64,000 nt of DNA from Rhizobium sp. (GCA_028290545.1 JAQGJP010000026.1:85963-149962); one strand, 5' to 3'. Shown: positions 9,366 through 20,197, numbered from the stretch's first letter. A program made the numbers and translations. Notes: generated by a model not told the origin, from the letters alone.

Positions 9366-9789
9366 TGCTGGGTCCTTTGGGCCAGAGGCTCGCGGTGCGA
9401 AAGCCATCCCCGGCATGGACGTAGATCAATTCTGTTTGGCAGGAAAACCGATCCGGAAGGATACTATCACGAATATCCCGAGCACGCTCTTTCAATCGAC
9501 CCGGATGTTTTTGCATGGGCCGGCAAACGATTTGGATGCTTGCTCCAGGTCCTGTGCCAATAGGCAGCATTGTCGCAAGGCCCGGCAGGTAAAATGAGTT
9601 TCTGCATCCGAAGCTTTCAGCTCGGTCCGATGGGAGATGCGAGGATGCCGGAGACAAGTGAGCAGGCGACAAAGCCGTTAGAACCTGTTAAAGTCAGGGT
9701 TGCCGGTTGTGGTTCAACGTGACGGCGAATGATTTGCCGGGCGTCCATACACCGCCAGCCGGATTTTACGGTTGCGAAGGAGAAGCGCT

Positions 9790-10605
9790 ATGGCGGCATC
9801 TCATGTCATGATCAATGCGCGCGGCGAATTTGCGCGCCCGGTGGTTCAAAAGGTTGGCGTCGCGGATATCATCGATGCGCTGAAGTTGGGGCTCGAAGAT
9901 TTCAGCGCGAAACCATCGCACTATGTTTTTCTTTGTCTGATGTATCCGATAGCAGGCATCTTCCTGGCCTTCTGGAGTTCCGGCGCGAACCTGGTGCCGC
10001 TGCTCTACCCCTTGATGTCGGGCTTTGCACTGGTGGGACCGATTGCCGCCCTCGGCCTCTACGAGATCAGCCGGCGCCGCGAGCAGGGGCAGGACAGCTC
10101 CTGGTACCACGCGCTTGACGTGCGCCACTCGCCGGCAATGCCGTCTATCATTGCGGTAAGCGTCATGTTGTTGGCGCTCTTCATCGCCTGGCTGATTGTC
10201 GCCCAGAATATATACACCTCAGCCTTCGGTGACGCGGCTCCGGCGTCGGTCTCTTCTTTCCTGTCGGACGTATTGACCACCCCTGAGGGCTGGTCGCTTA
10301 TCCTGTGGGGAAATCTGGCCGGGTTCGTGTTCGCGGTCGTTGTCCTGGCGACGACGGTGGTAACGTTCCCGCTGTTGCTCGACCGCAACGTTCGCGCCGC
10401 GGTGGCTATCAATGCAAGCATACGTGCTACGCTTGCCAATCCGGGGCCGGTGGCGCTCTGGGGCCTGATCGTCGGCGCTTTGCTCGTCGTCGGTACGATT
10501 CCGATCTTTATTGGCCTTGCCGTTTTCATACCTATCCTCGGGCATTCGACTTGGCACTTCTATCGCAAATTGATCGCCCCCATCAGCCAGGATGGCACGC
10601 TCTGA
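9790..10605 (+). CDS. DUF2189 family integral membrane protein
   Basis: Multi-TM protein with GFALVGPIAALGLYEISRRREQG. Confidence 0.7.
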   Translation: MAASHVMINARGEFARPVVQKVGVADIIDALKLGLEDFSAKPSHYVFLCLMYPIAGIFLAFWSSGANLVPLLYPLMSGFALVGPIAALGLYEISRRREQGQDSSWYHALDVRHSPAMPSIIAVSVMLLALFIAWLIVAQNIYTSAFGDAAPASVSSFLSDVLTTPEGWSLILWGNLAGFVFAVVVLATTVVTFPLLLDRNVRAAVAINASIRATLANPGPVALWGLIVGALLVVGTIPIFIGLAVFIPILGHSTWHFYRKLIAPISQDGTL

Positions 10606-10708
10606 AGTTTCGGGAAACTCCATTTCGGATTTTCGCTTGGAGCCGTCGCTTTATGTCAGCTTGCGCCGGTCTCCGGTTCGGGAACGGTGCCTAAAACCGA
10701 GGGTTGCC

Positions 10709-11095
10709 ATGTGGTATCGTGTTGTTCTGTTCAGTCTGCCATTTTTCATTGTTTCGGCGCCTGGCGCCCTCGCTCAGGAAGGCGATGCGGATGCAGGTGC
10801 CATCGTATTCAAGAAATGCGCAATCTGTCACGTGGCGGACACGGACAAGAACAAGGTCGGCCCGTCGCTGAACGGCCTGTTCGGCAGAACGGCGGGAACG
10901 CATCCGGATTTCAGGTACTCTCCGGCGATGCATGCGGCAGGCGAAGGCGGACTTGTCTGGGACGAAGCAACGCTGCGCGACTATCTGCATAATCCGAGGG
11001 GCAAGGTGAAGGGTACGAAGATGATCTTTGCGGGCCTGAAGGATGATACCGACATCACCAATGTCGTCGCATATCTGAAGCAATTTTCCAAATAG
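10709..11095 (+). CDS. Periplasmic c-type cytochrome, class I (c2/c550-like)
   Basis: Signal peptide, CAICH haem motif, KVGPSLNGLFGRTAGTHPDFRYS, GTKMIFAGLKD. Confidence 0.9.
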   Translation: MWYRVVLFSLPFFIVSAPGALAQEGDADAGAIVFKKCAICHVADTDKNKVGPSLNGLFGRTAGTHPDFRYSPAMHAAGEGGLVWDEATLRDYLHNPRGKVKGTKMIFAGLKDDTDITNVVAYLKQFSK

Positions 11096-11177
11096 CAGGT
11101 CAAGAACAACGTCCATTTGTACTAATTGCTCGCATGTCATGTTTATGAGATAATGCTGAAAATTCTCTCGACGGATC

Positions 11178-12029
11178 GTGGGCGCCAGGCTCGCGGCTGG
11201 GTCAGGGGCGAAAATGGCTATCGTGCTGCTTCTCGTTCTGGTCGTGGTGGCTTCCATCGTGTTCCACCTGCTGAGCCCGTGGTGGTGGACGCCGATCGCT
11301 TCGAACTGGAGCTATATCGACGACACGATCGTCATCACGTTCTGGATCACCGGCATCGTTTTCACGCTTGTCGTATCCTTCATGGCCTATTGCGTCTGGC
11401 GCTTTCGCCATCGCCCGGGAAATGTGGCGGCCTACCAGCCCGAGAGCAAGCGGCTGGAATGGTGGCTGGCGGTCGGAACCGCGATTGGCGTGGCGGCAAT
11501 GCTGGCGCCCGGCCTGATGGTATGGAAACAATTCGTCACCGTGCCCCCGGACGCAGCAACCGTGGAGGTCGTGGGCCAGCAATGGTTGTGGAATTACCGG
11601 CTGCCGGGGGCAGACGGACGGCTGGGGCGAGCCGATACCCGCGCCGTCAGTGCCGACAATCCCCTCGGGGTCAATGCGAGCGATGCCGCCGGCCTCGACG
11701 ACGTTATCGTCCAGAGTACTGAACTGCATCTGCCCATTGGCAAGCCGGTCCAGATGCTGCTGCGCTCGATCGATGTCCTGCACGATTTCTATGTGCCCGA
11801 ATTCCGGGCGAAGATGGACATGGTCCCCGGCAGCGTCACCTATTTCTGGTTCACCCCGACGCGCACGGGAAGCTTCGAAGTCCTGTGCGCGGAATTGTGC
11901 GGCGTCGCGCATTCGCAGATGCGTGGAACGGTCATCGTCGACGACGAGGCCACCTATCAGGCATGGCTGCGGGAGCAGCCGACTTTTGCGCAGATGACGG
12001 CATCGACGGATAACGATCAGCCGAAATAG
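11178..12029 (+). CDS. Cytochrome c oxidase subunit II (CoxM/CoxB-like)
   Basis: CuA motif CAELCGVAHSQM, GQQWLWNYRLPG, VLHDFYVPEFRAKMDMVPG; start may be at the internal Met near 11214. Confidence 0.9.
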   Translation: MGARLAAGSGAKMAIVLLLVLVVVASIVFHLLSPWWWTPIASNWSYIDDTIVITFWITGIVFTLVVSFMAYCVWRFRHRPGNVAAYQPESKRLEWWLAVGTAIGVAAMLAPGLMVWKQFVTVPPDAATVEVVGQQWLWNYRLPGADGRLGRADTRAVSADNPLGVNASDAAGLDDVIVQSTELHLPIGKPVQMLLRSIDVLHDFYVPEFRAKMDMVPGSVTYFWFTPTRTGSFEVLCAELCGVAHSQMRGTVIVDDEATYQAWLREQPTFAQMTASTDNDQPK

Positions 12030-12087
12030 ACCCGGCGACGCCGCCGGGGACGAAGACATTGGATTAAGGAAGCGTGGAGGACGCGAC

Positions 12088-13866
12088 ATGGTCGACATCA
12101 GATCCGGTTCCGGGGAGGTCATCCAGCCCGCCGAAGTCGAGGATGTGGAACTCTACCATCCGAAAAGCTGGTGGACACAATACGTCTTCAGCCAGGACGC
12201 CAAAGTGATCGCCATCCAGTACACACTGACCGCTACCGCCATCGGTGTCGTGGCGCTGGTGCTTTCCTGGCTGATGCGTCTGCAGCTCGGATTTCCAGGG
12301 TATTTCTCCTTCATCGATGCCGAGCGCTACTACCAGTTCATCACCATGCACGGCATGATCATGGTGATCTACCTGCTGACCGCGCTGTTTCTCGGCGGTT
12401 TCGGCAATTATCTCATTCCCCTGATGGTCGGCGCCCGCGACATGGTGTTTCCCTACGCGAACATGTTGAGCTACTGGCTCTATCTGCTCGCCGTGCTGGT
12501 GCTGGTCGCCGGCTTTTTCGCGCCCGGCGGGCCGACCGGCGCCGGCTGGACGCTCTATCCGCCTCAGGCCATTCTTTCCGGCACGCCGGGCGGGCGCGAC
12601 TGGGGCATCATCCTGATGCTGTCGTCGCTGATCCTGTTCATCATCGGGTTTACCATGGGCGGCCTGAATTATGTCGTGACGGTTCTGCAGGGCCGCGCGC
12701 GCGGCATGACGCTGATGCGGATGCCCCTGACCGTGTGGGGCATCTTCACCGCCACCGTCATGGCGCTGCTTGCCTTTCCGGCCCTGTTCGTCGCTGCGGT
12801 CATGATGCTGTTCGACCGGCTGCTGGGAACGAGCTTCTTCATGCCCGCCATCGCCGAGATGGGGGAACAGCTACAGCATGGCGGCGGCAGCCCGATCATG
12901 TTTCAACATCTCTTCTGGTTCTTCGGACATCCTGAGGTCTATATCGTCGCGCTTCCCGCTTTCGGCATCGTCTCGGACCTGATCAGCACGCATGCGCGCA
13001 AGAACATCTTCGGGTACCGGATGATGGTCTGGGCCATCCTGATCATCGCGGCGCTGAGCTTCGTCGTCTGGGCGCATCATATGTATGTGAGCGGCATGAA
13101 CCCGAACTTCGGATTCTTTTTCGCCACCACGACGCTGATCATCGCGGTACCCACGGCGATCAAGGTCTACAACTGGGTGCTGACGCTCTGGCGCGGCGAT
13201 ATCCATCTGACCCTGCCGATGCTTTTTGCGCTCGCCTTCATCGTCACCTTCCTCAACGGCGGGCTGACCGGCCTGTTTCTCGGCAATGTTGTCGTCGATG
13301 TGCCGCTTTCCGACACGATGTTCGTCGTTGCGCATTTCCACATGGTGATGGGCGTGGCGCCGATCATGGTGGTTTTGGGAGCGATCTACCACTGGTATCC
13401 GAAAGTCACGGGGCGCATGCTCGACGAGACGATGGGCCATATCCACTTCTGGGTCACCTTTGTCGGCGCCTACGCGATCTTCTTCCCCATGCACTATATC
13501 GGCCTGCTGGGCGTGCCGCGCCGCTACTACGAGCTGGGCGAGACCGCCTTCATTCCGCCTTCGGCGCAGACGCTGAACGAGTTCATCACCGTCGTCGCGC
13601 TGATCGTCGGTGCCGCCCAGATGCTGTTCCTGTTCAATCTGGGCTGGAGCCTGACCAGGGGCAAGGCGTCCGGCGGCAATCCGTGGCGCGCAACGACGCT
13701 GGAATGGCAGACGCCGCAAACGCCGCCCGTTCATGGCAACTGGGGCAAGGATCTGCCGGTGGTCTATCGCTGGGCCTATGACTACAGCGTACCGGGGGCA
13801 CCCGAAGACTTCATCCCGCAGAACCAGCCGGGGCTCACCCCGGCGACGCGCGAGGGGGCATCATGA
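12088..13866 (+). CDS. Cytochrome c oxidase subunit I (CoxN/CtaD-like)
   Basis: 592 aa; LFWFFGHPEVYIVALPAFGIVSDLI, HHMYVSGMNP, HFHMVMGVAPIM. Confidence 0.93.
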   Translation: MVDIRSGSGEVIQPAEVEDVELYHPKSWWTQYVFSQDAKVIAIQYTLTATAIGVVALVLSWLMRLQLGFPGYFSFIDAERYYQFITMHGMIMVIYLLTALFLGGFGNYLIPLMVGARDMVFPYANMLSYWLYLLAVLVLVAGFFAPGGPTGAGWTLYPPQAILSGTPGGRDWGIILMLSSLILFIIGFTMGGLNYVVTVLQGRARGMTLMRMPLTVWGIFTATVMALLAFPALFVAAVMMLFDRLLGTSFFMPAIAEMGEQLQHGGGSPIMFQHLFWFFGHPEVYIVALPAFGIVSDLISTHARKNIFGYRMMVWAILIIAALSFVVWAHHMYVSGMNPNFGFFFATTTLIIAVPTAIKVYNWVLTLWRGDIHLTLPMLFALAFIVTFLNGGLTGLFLGNVVVDVPLSDTMFVVAHFHMVMGVAPIMVVLGAIYHWYPKVTGRMLDETMGHIHFWVTFVGAYAIFFPMHYIGLLGVPRRYYELGETAFIPPSAQTLNEFITVVALIVGAAQMLFLFNLGWSLTRGKASGGNPWRATTLEWQTPQTPPVHGNWGKDLPVVYRWAYDYSVPGAPEDFIPQNQPGLTPATREGAS

Positions 13867-14567
13867 GCGTCATGCTGGTCTTCCTGGCGGGCATCGCCGC
13901 AGTCATCATCTGGTGGATGGCGCAGCAGCGGCTGACGTCCCGGCCGTGGCTGGAAACCGGGCACGCAGGCGACCTGCCGCATCTGCAGGGATCGCCGGTG
14001 GCGGTCGCGAAAATCGGCCTCGGCATCTTCCTCGCCGTCATCGGCGCCTTGTTCGCGCTTTTCATCAGCGCCTACCTCACCCGCATGGGCGAAGCCGATT
14101 GGTGGGGGATCCCGCTCCCACGCATTCTATGGGTGAATACGGCAGCTCTTGTCGCCAGCAGCGCGGCGCTGCAATGGGCAAAGCGTGAGGCTTCTTCCGG
14201 CCGCAGCGACGCCCTGAACACGGCCCTGGCGGTGGCGGTCGGGACGGCTGTCATGTTTCTCCTGGGCCAGATTCTGGCGTGGCGGCAGCTCGTGTCGGCG
14301 GGCTATGTGCTTGCCGACAATCCCGCAAACAGCTTCTTCTACCTGATCACCGGGCTGCATGGCGTGCACATTCTGGGCGGGCTTGTCGTGCTCGGGCGAA
14401 CGACTGTCCGCGCCCGAAGCAGTCTGGCCCCGGAGAAAATGAGCCTGAGCGTGGACCTGTGCGCGATCTATTGGCACTTCATGCTCGTCGTCTGGCTGAT
14501 CCTCTTTGCGCTGCTTGCAGGTTGGGCAAATGATCTCGTCGATATTTGCCGGCAATTGCTGACATAG
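13863..14567 (+). CDS. Cytochrome c oxidase subunit III (CoxO-like)
   Basis: ATGA overlap with subunit I; LITGLHGVHILGGLVVLG and CAIYWHFMLVVWLILFALL. Confidence 0.82.
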   Translation: MSVMLVFLAGIAAVIIWWMAQQRLTSRPWLETGHAGDLPHLQGSPVAVAKIGLGIFLAVIGALFALFISAYLTRMGEADWWGIPLPRILWVNTAALVASSAALQWAKREASSGRSDALNTALAVAVGTAVMFLLGQILAWRQLVSAGYVLADNPANSFFYLITGLHGVHILGGLVVLGRTTVRARSSLAPEKMSLSVDLCAIYWHFMLVVWLILFALLAGWANDLVDICRQLLT

Positions 14568-14579
14568 GGAGTTTCGAGG

Positions 14580-15302
14580 ATGGAGCAGATCGCAGAAACC
14601 CACTCCATAGAGCCGCATGCGCGGCCTGCGGGGCTGCGCGGCGTCGCGGCCGATCTGTCGTCCGACCAGCGGGCGTTCAAGAATGTCTCCTGGGGCAAGG
14701 CCATGATGTGGATCTTTCTCCTCAGCGACACTTTCATTTTCGGGTGCTTTCTGCTGGCCTATATGACGGCCCGCATGTCGACCCTGGTCGCCTGGCCCAA
14801 TCCGAGCGAGGTCTTCGCCCTGACGATCGGGGGGCAGGAAATCCCGCTGATCCTGATTGCCATCATGACCTTTGTGCTCATCAGCAGCAGCGGGACGATG
14901 GCCATGGCCGTCAATTTCGGGTACCGCCGGGATCGCCGCAAGACAGCGGTCCTGATGCTTGCCACTGCGGCGCTTGGCGCCACCTTCGTCGGCATGCAGG
15001 CGTTCGAGTGGACCAAGCTGATCTCGGAAGGGGTGCGACCCTGGGCAAACCCGTGGGGGGCGGCGCAATTCGGTTCGTCCTTCTTCATGATCACCGGGTT
15101 TCACGGCACCCACGTCTCGATCGGCGTCGTGTTTCTGCTCATCATGGCCCGCAAGGTCTGGCGTGGTGATTTCCACACGGAAAGGCGGGGCTTCTTCACC
15201 AGCCGGAAAGGCAATTACGAGATCGTCGAGATCATGGGCCTCTACTGGCACTTCGTCGATCTGGTCTGGGTTTTCATCTTCGCGTTTTTCTATCTTTGGT
15301 GA
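14580..15302 (+). CDS. Cytochrome c oxidase subunit III, second copy (CoxP-like)
   Basis: MITGFHGTHVSIGVVFLL and GLYWHFVDLVWVFIFAFFYLW. Confidence 0.88.
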   Translation: MEQIAETHSIEPHARPAGLRGVAADLSSDQRAFKNVSWGKAMMWIFLLSDTFIFGCFLLAYMTARMSTLVAWPNPSEVFALTIGGQEIPLILIAIMTFVLISSSGTMAMAVNFGYRRDRRKTAVLMLATAALGATFVGMQAFEWTKLISEGVRPWANPWGAAQFGSSFFMITGFHGTHVSIGVVFLLIMARKVWRGDFHTERRGFFTSRKGNYEIVEIMGLYWHFVDLVWVFIFAFFYLW

Positions 15303-15308
15303 GGTGAC

Positions 15309-15644
15309 GTGATGACACAAACAGCGACGCATTCCACCCAGCAGCATCCGATCAGGCTCTATCTCGTGGTATGGGGCTGGCTCTTCGTCCTCAGCGCCTG
15401 CTCCTATATGGTCGATTATCTCGGCGTCCAGGGCTATCCGAGATGGTCCCTGATCATTCTGTTCATGATGCTGAAGGCAGGGCTCATCGTCGCGGTCTTC
15501 ATGCACATGGCATGGGAGCGGCTGGCGCTGGTCTACGCCATCCTGCTGCCGCCGATCCTGGTGCTCGTCTTTGTCGCGCTGATGATATCGGAATCGAACT
15601 ATACGAGCCTGACCCGCCTGTTGTTCTTCAGCGCAGGGGCCTGA
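15309..15644 (+). CDS. Cytochrome c oxidase subunit IV family (prokaryotic, CyoD-like)
   Basis: 111 aa, three predicted TM segments, MMLKAGLIVAVFMHMAWERLALVYAILLPP; operon end. Confidence 0.75.
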   Translation: MMTQTATHSTQQHPIRLYLVVWGWLFVLSACSYMVDYLGVQGYPRWSLIILFMMLKAGLIVAVFMHMAWERLALVYAILLPPILVLVFVALMISESNYTSLTRLLFFSAGA

Positions 15645-15840
15645 GGCATCTCTGCGGCACCACGCCAATCACGAATACGTTGAAACTACGAGCGGACAGT
15701 CGCAACACGCTCGAAAAAACGCGTTCCGTGGCTGACTTGAGAACCGCAATGCGTGATCGCAAAAACGGACAGGCAACGGACCTGTAGGAACGTACCCTTG
15801 AAGACTGATATTGCAAACTATTGATTTTATTATGAGAAAA

Positions 15841-15917
15841 TGGCGCACCCGGAACGATTCGAACGTCCGACCCTCAGATTCGTAGTCTGATGCTCTATCC
15901 AGCTGAGCTACGGGTGC
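15841..15917 (-). tRNA. tRNA-Arg (anticodon ACG)
   Basis: Minus strand GCACCCGTAGCTCAGCTGGATAGAGCATCAGACTACGAATCTGAGGGTCGGACGTTCGAATCGTTCCGGGTGCGCCA; cloverleaf arms complementary, encoded CCA. Confidence 0.95.
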
Positions 15918-16087
15918 TTTCTCGCCGCAGACTGTGTCCGCTGACGTGGCGCTCTCCTAAAGAATTGCTGGACGGAATGCAAGCGTATTTCTGAAAAAAA
16001 TGCAGGCGGCGGCAAGGGCGTGGTGTCATGGCTGTGCATAGTCGGGCTTTCACAACAGCCTGGCTCGTCGCCAAACCGGAGAAAAGC

Positions 16088-17566
16088 TCAGGCCGCGGCG
16101 CGGTCCGGCAGTTCGAAGCGGAAGCGCGTTCCGCGCTCTGCCTTGTCTTCCAGCACGATCCAGCCCTTGTGCGCCTCGATCAGCTCGCGGGCGATCGTCA
16201 GCCCCAAACCCGTGCCACCGGCACGCACCGAGCCGCGAAAGGCGGAGAACAGATTGTCCTTGGCCTTTTGCGGCATGCCCGGACCGTTGTCGTCTATGGT
16301 GACGCGCACGCAATTTCCTTCCCGCAATGCCGAGATGGCGACCCGCTTCTCTCCCACCGTATCGCTTTCCAGCGCCTGGCTCGCATTGCGGCAGAGATTG
16401 TAGATGACCCGGAACAACTGCTCCGGATCGGCATCGACCTCGAGCTCCCGGGGCACGTCATTGACGAAGGCGATATCGGTACCGGCGCTCAGGCCGAGAA
16501 TTTCGCCGGCGTCCTCCACCAATGGCCGCAGCTTGATCCTTTGCAGGCGCGGCGCGGTTTCGCTGGCGCGGCCATAGGCCAGCACTTCCGACGAATAGCC
16601 GATGGCCCGGCCGAGGGTGCGGACGAGCTTCGAAGACAGGCCCTTGACCACGGGATCGCCGACATCCGTCAGGCGATCGGACATCAATTGCGCCGAGGAC
16701 AGGATATTGCGCATGTCATGATTGATCTTGGAGACCGCAAGGCCGAGATCGGCGAGGTTCTTCTGCTGGCGGATCGTCTTCTGCAGGTCCGCCTGCATCG
16801 AGGCGAGATGGCGCGCCGCGAGCGCCAGTTCGTCGGTGCCGGCCGGCGGCACGAGCACGGAGGCGGGATTGGACGGATCCATGGCGAAGCCCTGCATGCT
16901 GGCGGTCATGCGCGCCACGGGCCGGATCAGGATGCGATTGATGACAAGGAAGATAAGAGACGCGGTGAAGAGTGAAATGATGATCGAAAACAGCAGGATT
17001 TCCTGGCAGTAGACCAGCATCGCCTCGCGCAGCGCCTTGTCTTCCATCACCAGCTCGATCTCCATCGAACTGCCGCCGATCGGACCCCGGACGCTGAAGA
17101 CCTGGTTGCCGCCCCAGATCAGCGTCGAAAGCGCATCGCGCGCGTTCGGCAGGAAGCTCATGTCGCTGAGGTCGTACTGGGCATTGACCATCGGCGGCAC
17201 TTCGGAAACCACGATCATCCTCGTAATGTCTTCCTTGTGCAGCACGATCGCCTTTGTGCCCGTCGCCATCAGCGTCGAATCCTGCAGCGGCCGCGGCAGG
17301 TTCACCTTGGGAAGTCCGTCGATGACGATGGCGGCGGCGGCGGCGGTGTTCAGGCGGTCGCGCAGCCAGGCGAGCCGCATGTTGTTGACCGACGGCACGA
17401 AGATCAGGATTTCGGCAAGCAGCACGAAGACGATCGTCAGCAACAGGATCTTGGTCGAGAGCCGCGCGGCAAAAGGCAACTCTCGGCTTTCCGCAGGCGA
17501 AAGTCCGGGCTTTGTTCCCACGCTCTTGTCCACGCCTTGCTCCGTTTTGAACCCGATGAGGTTCAT
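16088..17566 (-). CDS. HAMP-containing sensor histidine kinase, no adjacent response regulator
   Basis: VSKINHDMRNILSSAQLMSDRL H-box, RNASQALES, VTIDDNGPGMPQKAKDNLFSAF, TGLGLTIAREL. Confidence 0.85.
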   Translation of the reverse strand: MNLIGFKTEQGVDKSVGTKPGLSPAESRELPFAARLSTKILLLTIVFVLLAEILIFVPSVNNMRLAWLRDRLNTAAAAAIVIDGLPKVNLPRPLQDSTLMATGTKAIVLHKEDITRMIVVSEVPPMVNAQYDLSDMSFLPNARDALSTLIWGGNQVFSVRGPIGGSSMEIELVMEDKALREAMLVYCQEILLFSIIISLFTASLIFLVINRILIRPVARMTASMQGFAMDPSNPASVLVPPAGTDELALAARHLASMQADLQKTIRQQKNLADLGLAVSKINHDMRNILSSAQLMSDRLTDVGDPVVKGLSSKLVRTLGRAIGYSSEVLAYGRASETAPRLQRIKLRPLVEDAGEILGLSAGTDIAFVNDVPRELEVDADPEQLFRVIYNLCRNASQALESDTVGEKRVAISALREGNCVRVTIDDNGPGMPQKAKDNLFSAFRGSVRAGGTGLGLTIARELIEAHKGWIVLEDKAERGTRFRFELPDRAAA

Positions 17567-17789
17567 ACGTATTCAAGCGCATCTCATATCACAGGAATGT
17601 GAGATGCAAATCCGCATTTGCACTCAAAATGCTGAAATTCGCCCGATCTGTTGACTTTGACAGGCTTCGTCCCTATAAGCCCGGCCACGTTCGGGAAAGC
17701 TTGTCCCGCTTAGCGGCGGCAAAGCCATTTCCGTGCGAAATCCAAAACGCGCTCATCAAGAAGGGCCGCACTCCGCGGTAATTAAATAA

Positions 17790-17930
17790 ATGTCCACAAA
17801 GCGTACCTACCAGCCTTCGAAGCTTGTTCGCAAGCGTCGTCACGGCTTTCGTGCCCGCCTCTCGACGAAGGGCGGCCGCAAGGTCCTGTCTGCCCGCCGC
17901 AATCGTGGCCGCAAGCGGCTTTCCGCTTAA
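17790..17930 (+). CDS. rpmH: 50S ribosomal protein L34
   Basis: [46 protein letters not shown]; absent from the supplied ORF track because of its length. Confidence 0.97.
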   Translation: MSTKRTYQPSKLVRKRRHGFRARLSTKGGRKVLSARRNRGRKRLSA

Positions 17931-17951
17931 GTCATTGGACTATCAGGGCCG

Positions 17952-18347
17952 ATGACGACCCAAAAAACAGACCGAATTGCCGGTCGGCTCAAGAGCCGGC
18001 CGGAGTTTTTGCGTGTGCGTGAAGGCGAACGGCGAAAAGGCCGCTTTTTCATGCTCGAAGTGCTCGATCGCAAGGCGCCCGACGAGGCGCCGCGTGCCGG
18101 CTTCACAGTGACCAAGAAACAGGGCAATGCGGTTGAACGCAACCGAATGCGCCGCCGCATGAAAGAAGCTGTGCGGCTATCGGCGCAATTTGCAATGCAG
18201 CCCGGCCATGACTATGTGATCGTCGCGCACCGGGAGGCGCTTGGCGCCCCATTTGACGAATTGACAAACGCGCTTGTTACGCGCATTGCCAGCCGGCAGA
18301 ATTCCAAGGGCCGGACACCGGGAAAGAGTGATGGAAAAAAACCGTAA
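17952..18347 (+). CDS. rnpA: Ribonuclease P protein component
   Basis: [26 protein letters not shown] motif; rpmH-rnpA-yidC synteny. Confidence 0.93.
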   Translation: MTTQKTDRIAGRLKSRPEFLRVREGERRKGRFFMLEVLDRKAPDEAPRAGFTVTKKQGNAVERNRMRRRMKEAVRLSAQFAMQPGHDYVIVAHREALGAPFDELTNALVTRIASRQNSKGRTPGKSDGKKP

Positions 18348-20118
18348 TTATTATCTTGCGATCGTTCTGTCCGTCCTGATCGTCTTCGTCTGGCAGTTCT
18401 TCTACATGGGTCCGAAGATGGAAGCCCAGCAGAAGATCGAGGAAGCCCGCCAGACCGAACTTGCCAAACAGAAGAAAGACACCGCGCAGAAGCCCGCGAT
18501 CGTCGATGCGAATGGCCAGCCGGTTCCCGGCATCGAAGGCACGCAGGTATCGGTCGTGACCCGCCAGGAAGCGCTCGGCCAGGCCAAGCGCATCGAGATC
18601 GACACGCCCGCCTTGTCCGGCTCCATCAATCTCACCGGCGCCCGCTTCGACGATCTGAAGCTGAAAAAGTACCATGAGACCGTCGAGGACAGCAGCCCGC
18701 TCATTACCCTCCTCAATCCCGGCAACACCCATGATGGCTATTTCGTCGAGCTCGGCTATACCGGCGGCGACAAGAATGCCGCCGTTCCCAGCATGAACAC
18801 CACATGGACCGTGTCCGGCAACGCCAAGCTCACGCCCCAAACGCCTGTTACACTGACCTATACCAATCCGGCCGGCGTCACGTTCGTGCGCGAGATCGCT
18901 GTGGACGAACACTACATGTTCACCGTCAACGACGCGGTGAAGAACGGGTCCAAGGCCGATATTCCGCTGACGCCTTATGGCCGCATCGTGCGCTACACGA
19001 TCCCCGCCGTCGCGCCGGCCTATGTGCTGCACGAAGGTTATGTCGGCGTACTGAACGGCACGCTGCAGGAAACAAAGTTCGCCAAGGACAATGAGCCGGT
19101 CAAGCATCCGGGCAATACCGATGGCTGGTTCGGCATCACCGACAAGTACTGGGCGGCGGTGATCGCACCGCCAAAGGGTATCACCTTCGATTCCGCCTTC
19201 ACGCATGTGCAGACCGGCCAGGAGCTTTTCCAGGCGGATTACCGCCAGTTGACCGGCACGCTGAAGACAGGCGAGACCCAGACCTTCAAGACGCAGATAT
19301 TCGCCGGCGCCAAGGAAGTGCCCGTCATCGACCGCTATGAGACCGAATACCAGATCAAGAATTTCTACAAGCTGATCGACTGGGGCTGGTTCGAGATCAT
19401 CACCCGGCCGATGTTCAAGCTGATGGACTTCCTTTACAAGTATTTCGGCAATTTCGGTCTCGCCATCCTCGGCACCACCGTCATCGTCAAGCTGCTGTTC
19501 TTCCCGATCGCCAACCGTCAATATGCGTCGATGGCGAAGATGAAGAAGCTGCAGCCGAAGATGGAGGAACTGAAGGCCAAGCTCGGCGACGACAAGATGG
19601 CGCTGCAGACGGCAATGATGCAGCTCTACAAGGAGGAGAAGGTCAATCCGCTGGCGGGCTGCTGGCCGATCCTGCTGCAGGTGCCGGTGTTCTTCGCGCT
19701 TTACAAGGTCATCTACATTACGATCGAGATGCGGCATGCACCGTTCTTCGGCTGGATCCAGGATCTGTCCGCGCCGGATCCGACCACGATCTTCAATCTT
19801 TTCGGCCTCATTCCCTGGACGCCGCCGCATGCTCTGATGCTGGGCATCTGGCCGATCGTCATGGGCATCACCATGTTCGTGCAGATGCGCATGAACCCGA
19901 CGCCGCCCGATGCGACCCAGGCGATGATCTTCAACTGGATGCCGCTGGTGTTCACCTTCATGCTGGGATCCTTCCCTGCCGGTCTGGTGATCTACTGGGC
20001 CTGGAACAACACGCTTTCGGTGTTGCAGCAAGGCGTCATCATGAAGCGCAACGGCGCCAAGATCGAGCTGTTCGACAACCTCAAGGGCCTCTTCAAGCGA
20101 AAACCATCATCGGCGTGA
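18331..20118 (+). CDS. yidC: Membrane protein insertase YidC
   Basis: [47 protein letters not shown]; overlaps rnpA 3' end. Confidence 0.96.
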   Translation: MEKNRNYYLAIVLSVLIVFVWQFFYMGPKMEAQQKIEEARQTELAKQKKDTAQKPAIVDANGQPVPGIEGTQVSVVTRQEALGQAKRIEIDTPALSGSINLTGARFDDLKLKKYHETVEDSSPLITLLNPGNTHDGYFVELGYTGGDKNAAVPSMNTTWTVSGNAKLTPQTPVTLTYTNPAGVTFVREIAVDEHYMFTVNDAVKNGSKADIPLTPYGRIVRYTIPAVAPAYVLHEGYVGVLNGTLQETKFAKDNEPVKHPGNTDGWFGITDKYWAAVIAPPKGITFDSAFTHVQTGQELFQADYRQLTGTLKTGETQTFKTQIFAGAKEVPVIDRYETEYQIKNFYKLIDWGWFEIITRPMFKLMDFLYKYFGNFGLAILGTTVIVKLLFFPIANRQYASMAKMKKLQPKMEELKAKLGDDKMALQTAMMQLYKEEKVNPLAGCWPILLQVPVFFALYKVIYITIEMRHAPFFGWIQDLSAPDPTTIFNLFGLIPWTPPHALMLGIWPIVMGITMFVQMRMNPTPPDATQAMIFNWMPLVFTFMLGSFPAGLVIYWAWNNTLSVLQQGVIMKRNGAKIELFDNLKGLFKRKPSSA

Positions 20119-20197
20119 ATGGGTCTTGAAAAGAGTTGATGAATTGAGGATGTCGCTTTTGGTCGCATAATCACTCATCGATAGGATCTAGAGTGCG

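Noticed and set aside
10592-15917. cox cluster as a tRNA-Arg-integrated genomic island
   Set aside because: tRNA orientation would allow it, but no duplicated tRNA 3' end (CGGAACGATTCGAAC-like) was seen left of the cluster and no integrase is present.
18277-20031. 584 aa minus-strand ORF opposite yidC
   Set aside because: Shadow of a strongly supported conserved gene; Arg/His/Asp-rich with no motifs.
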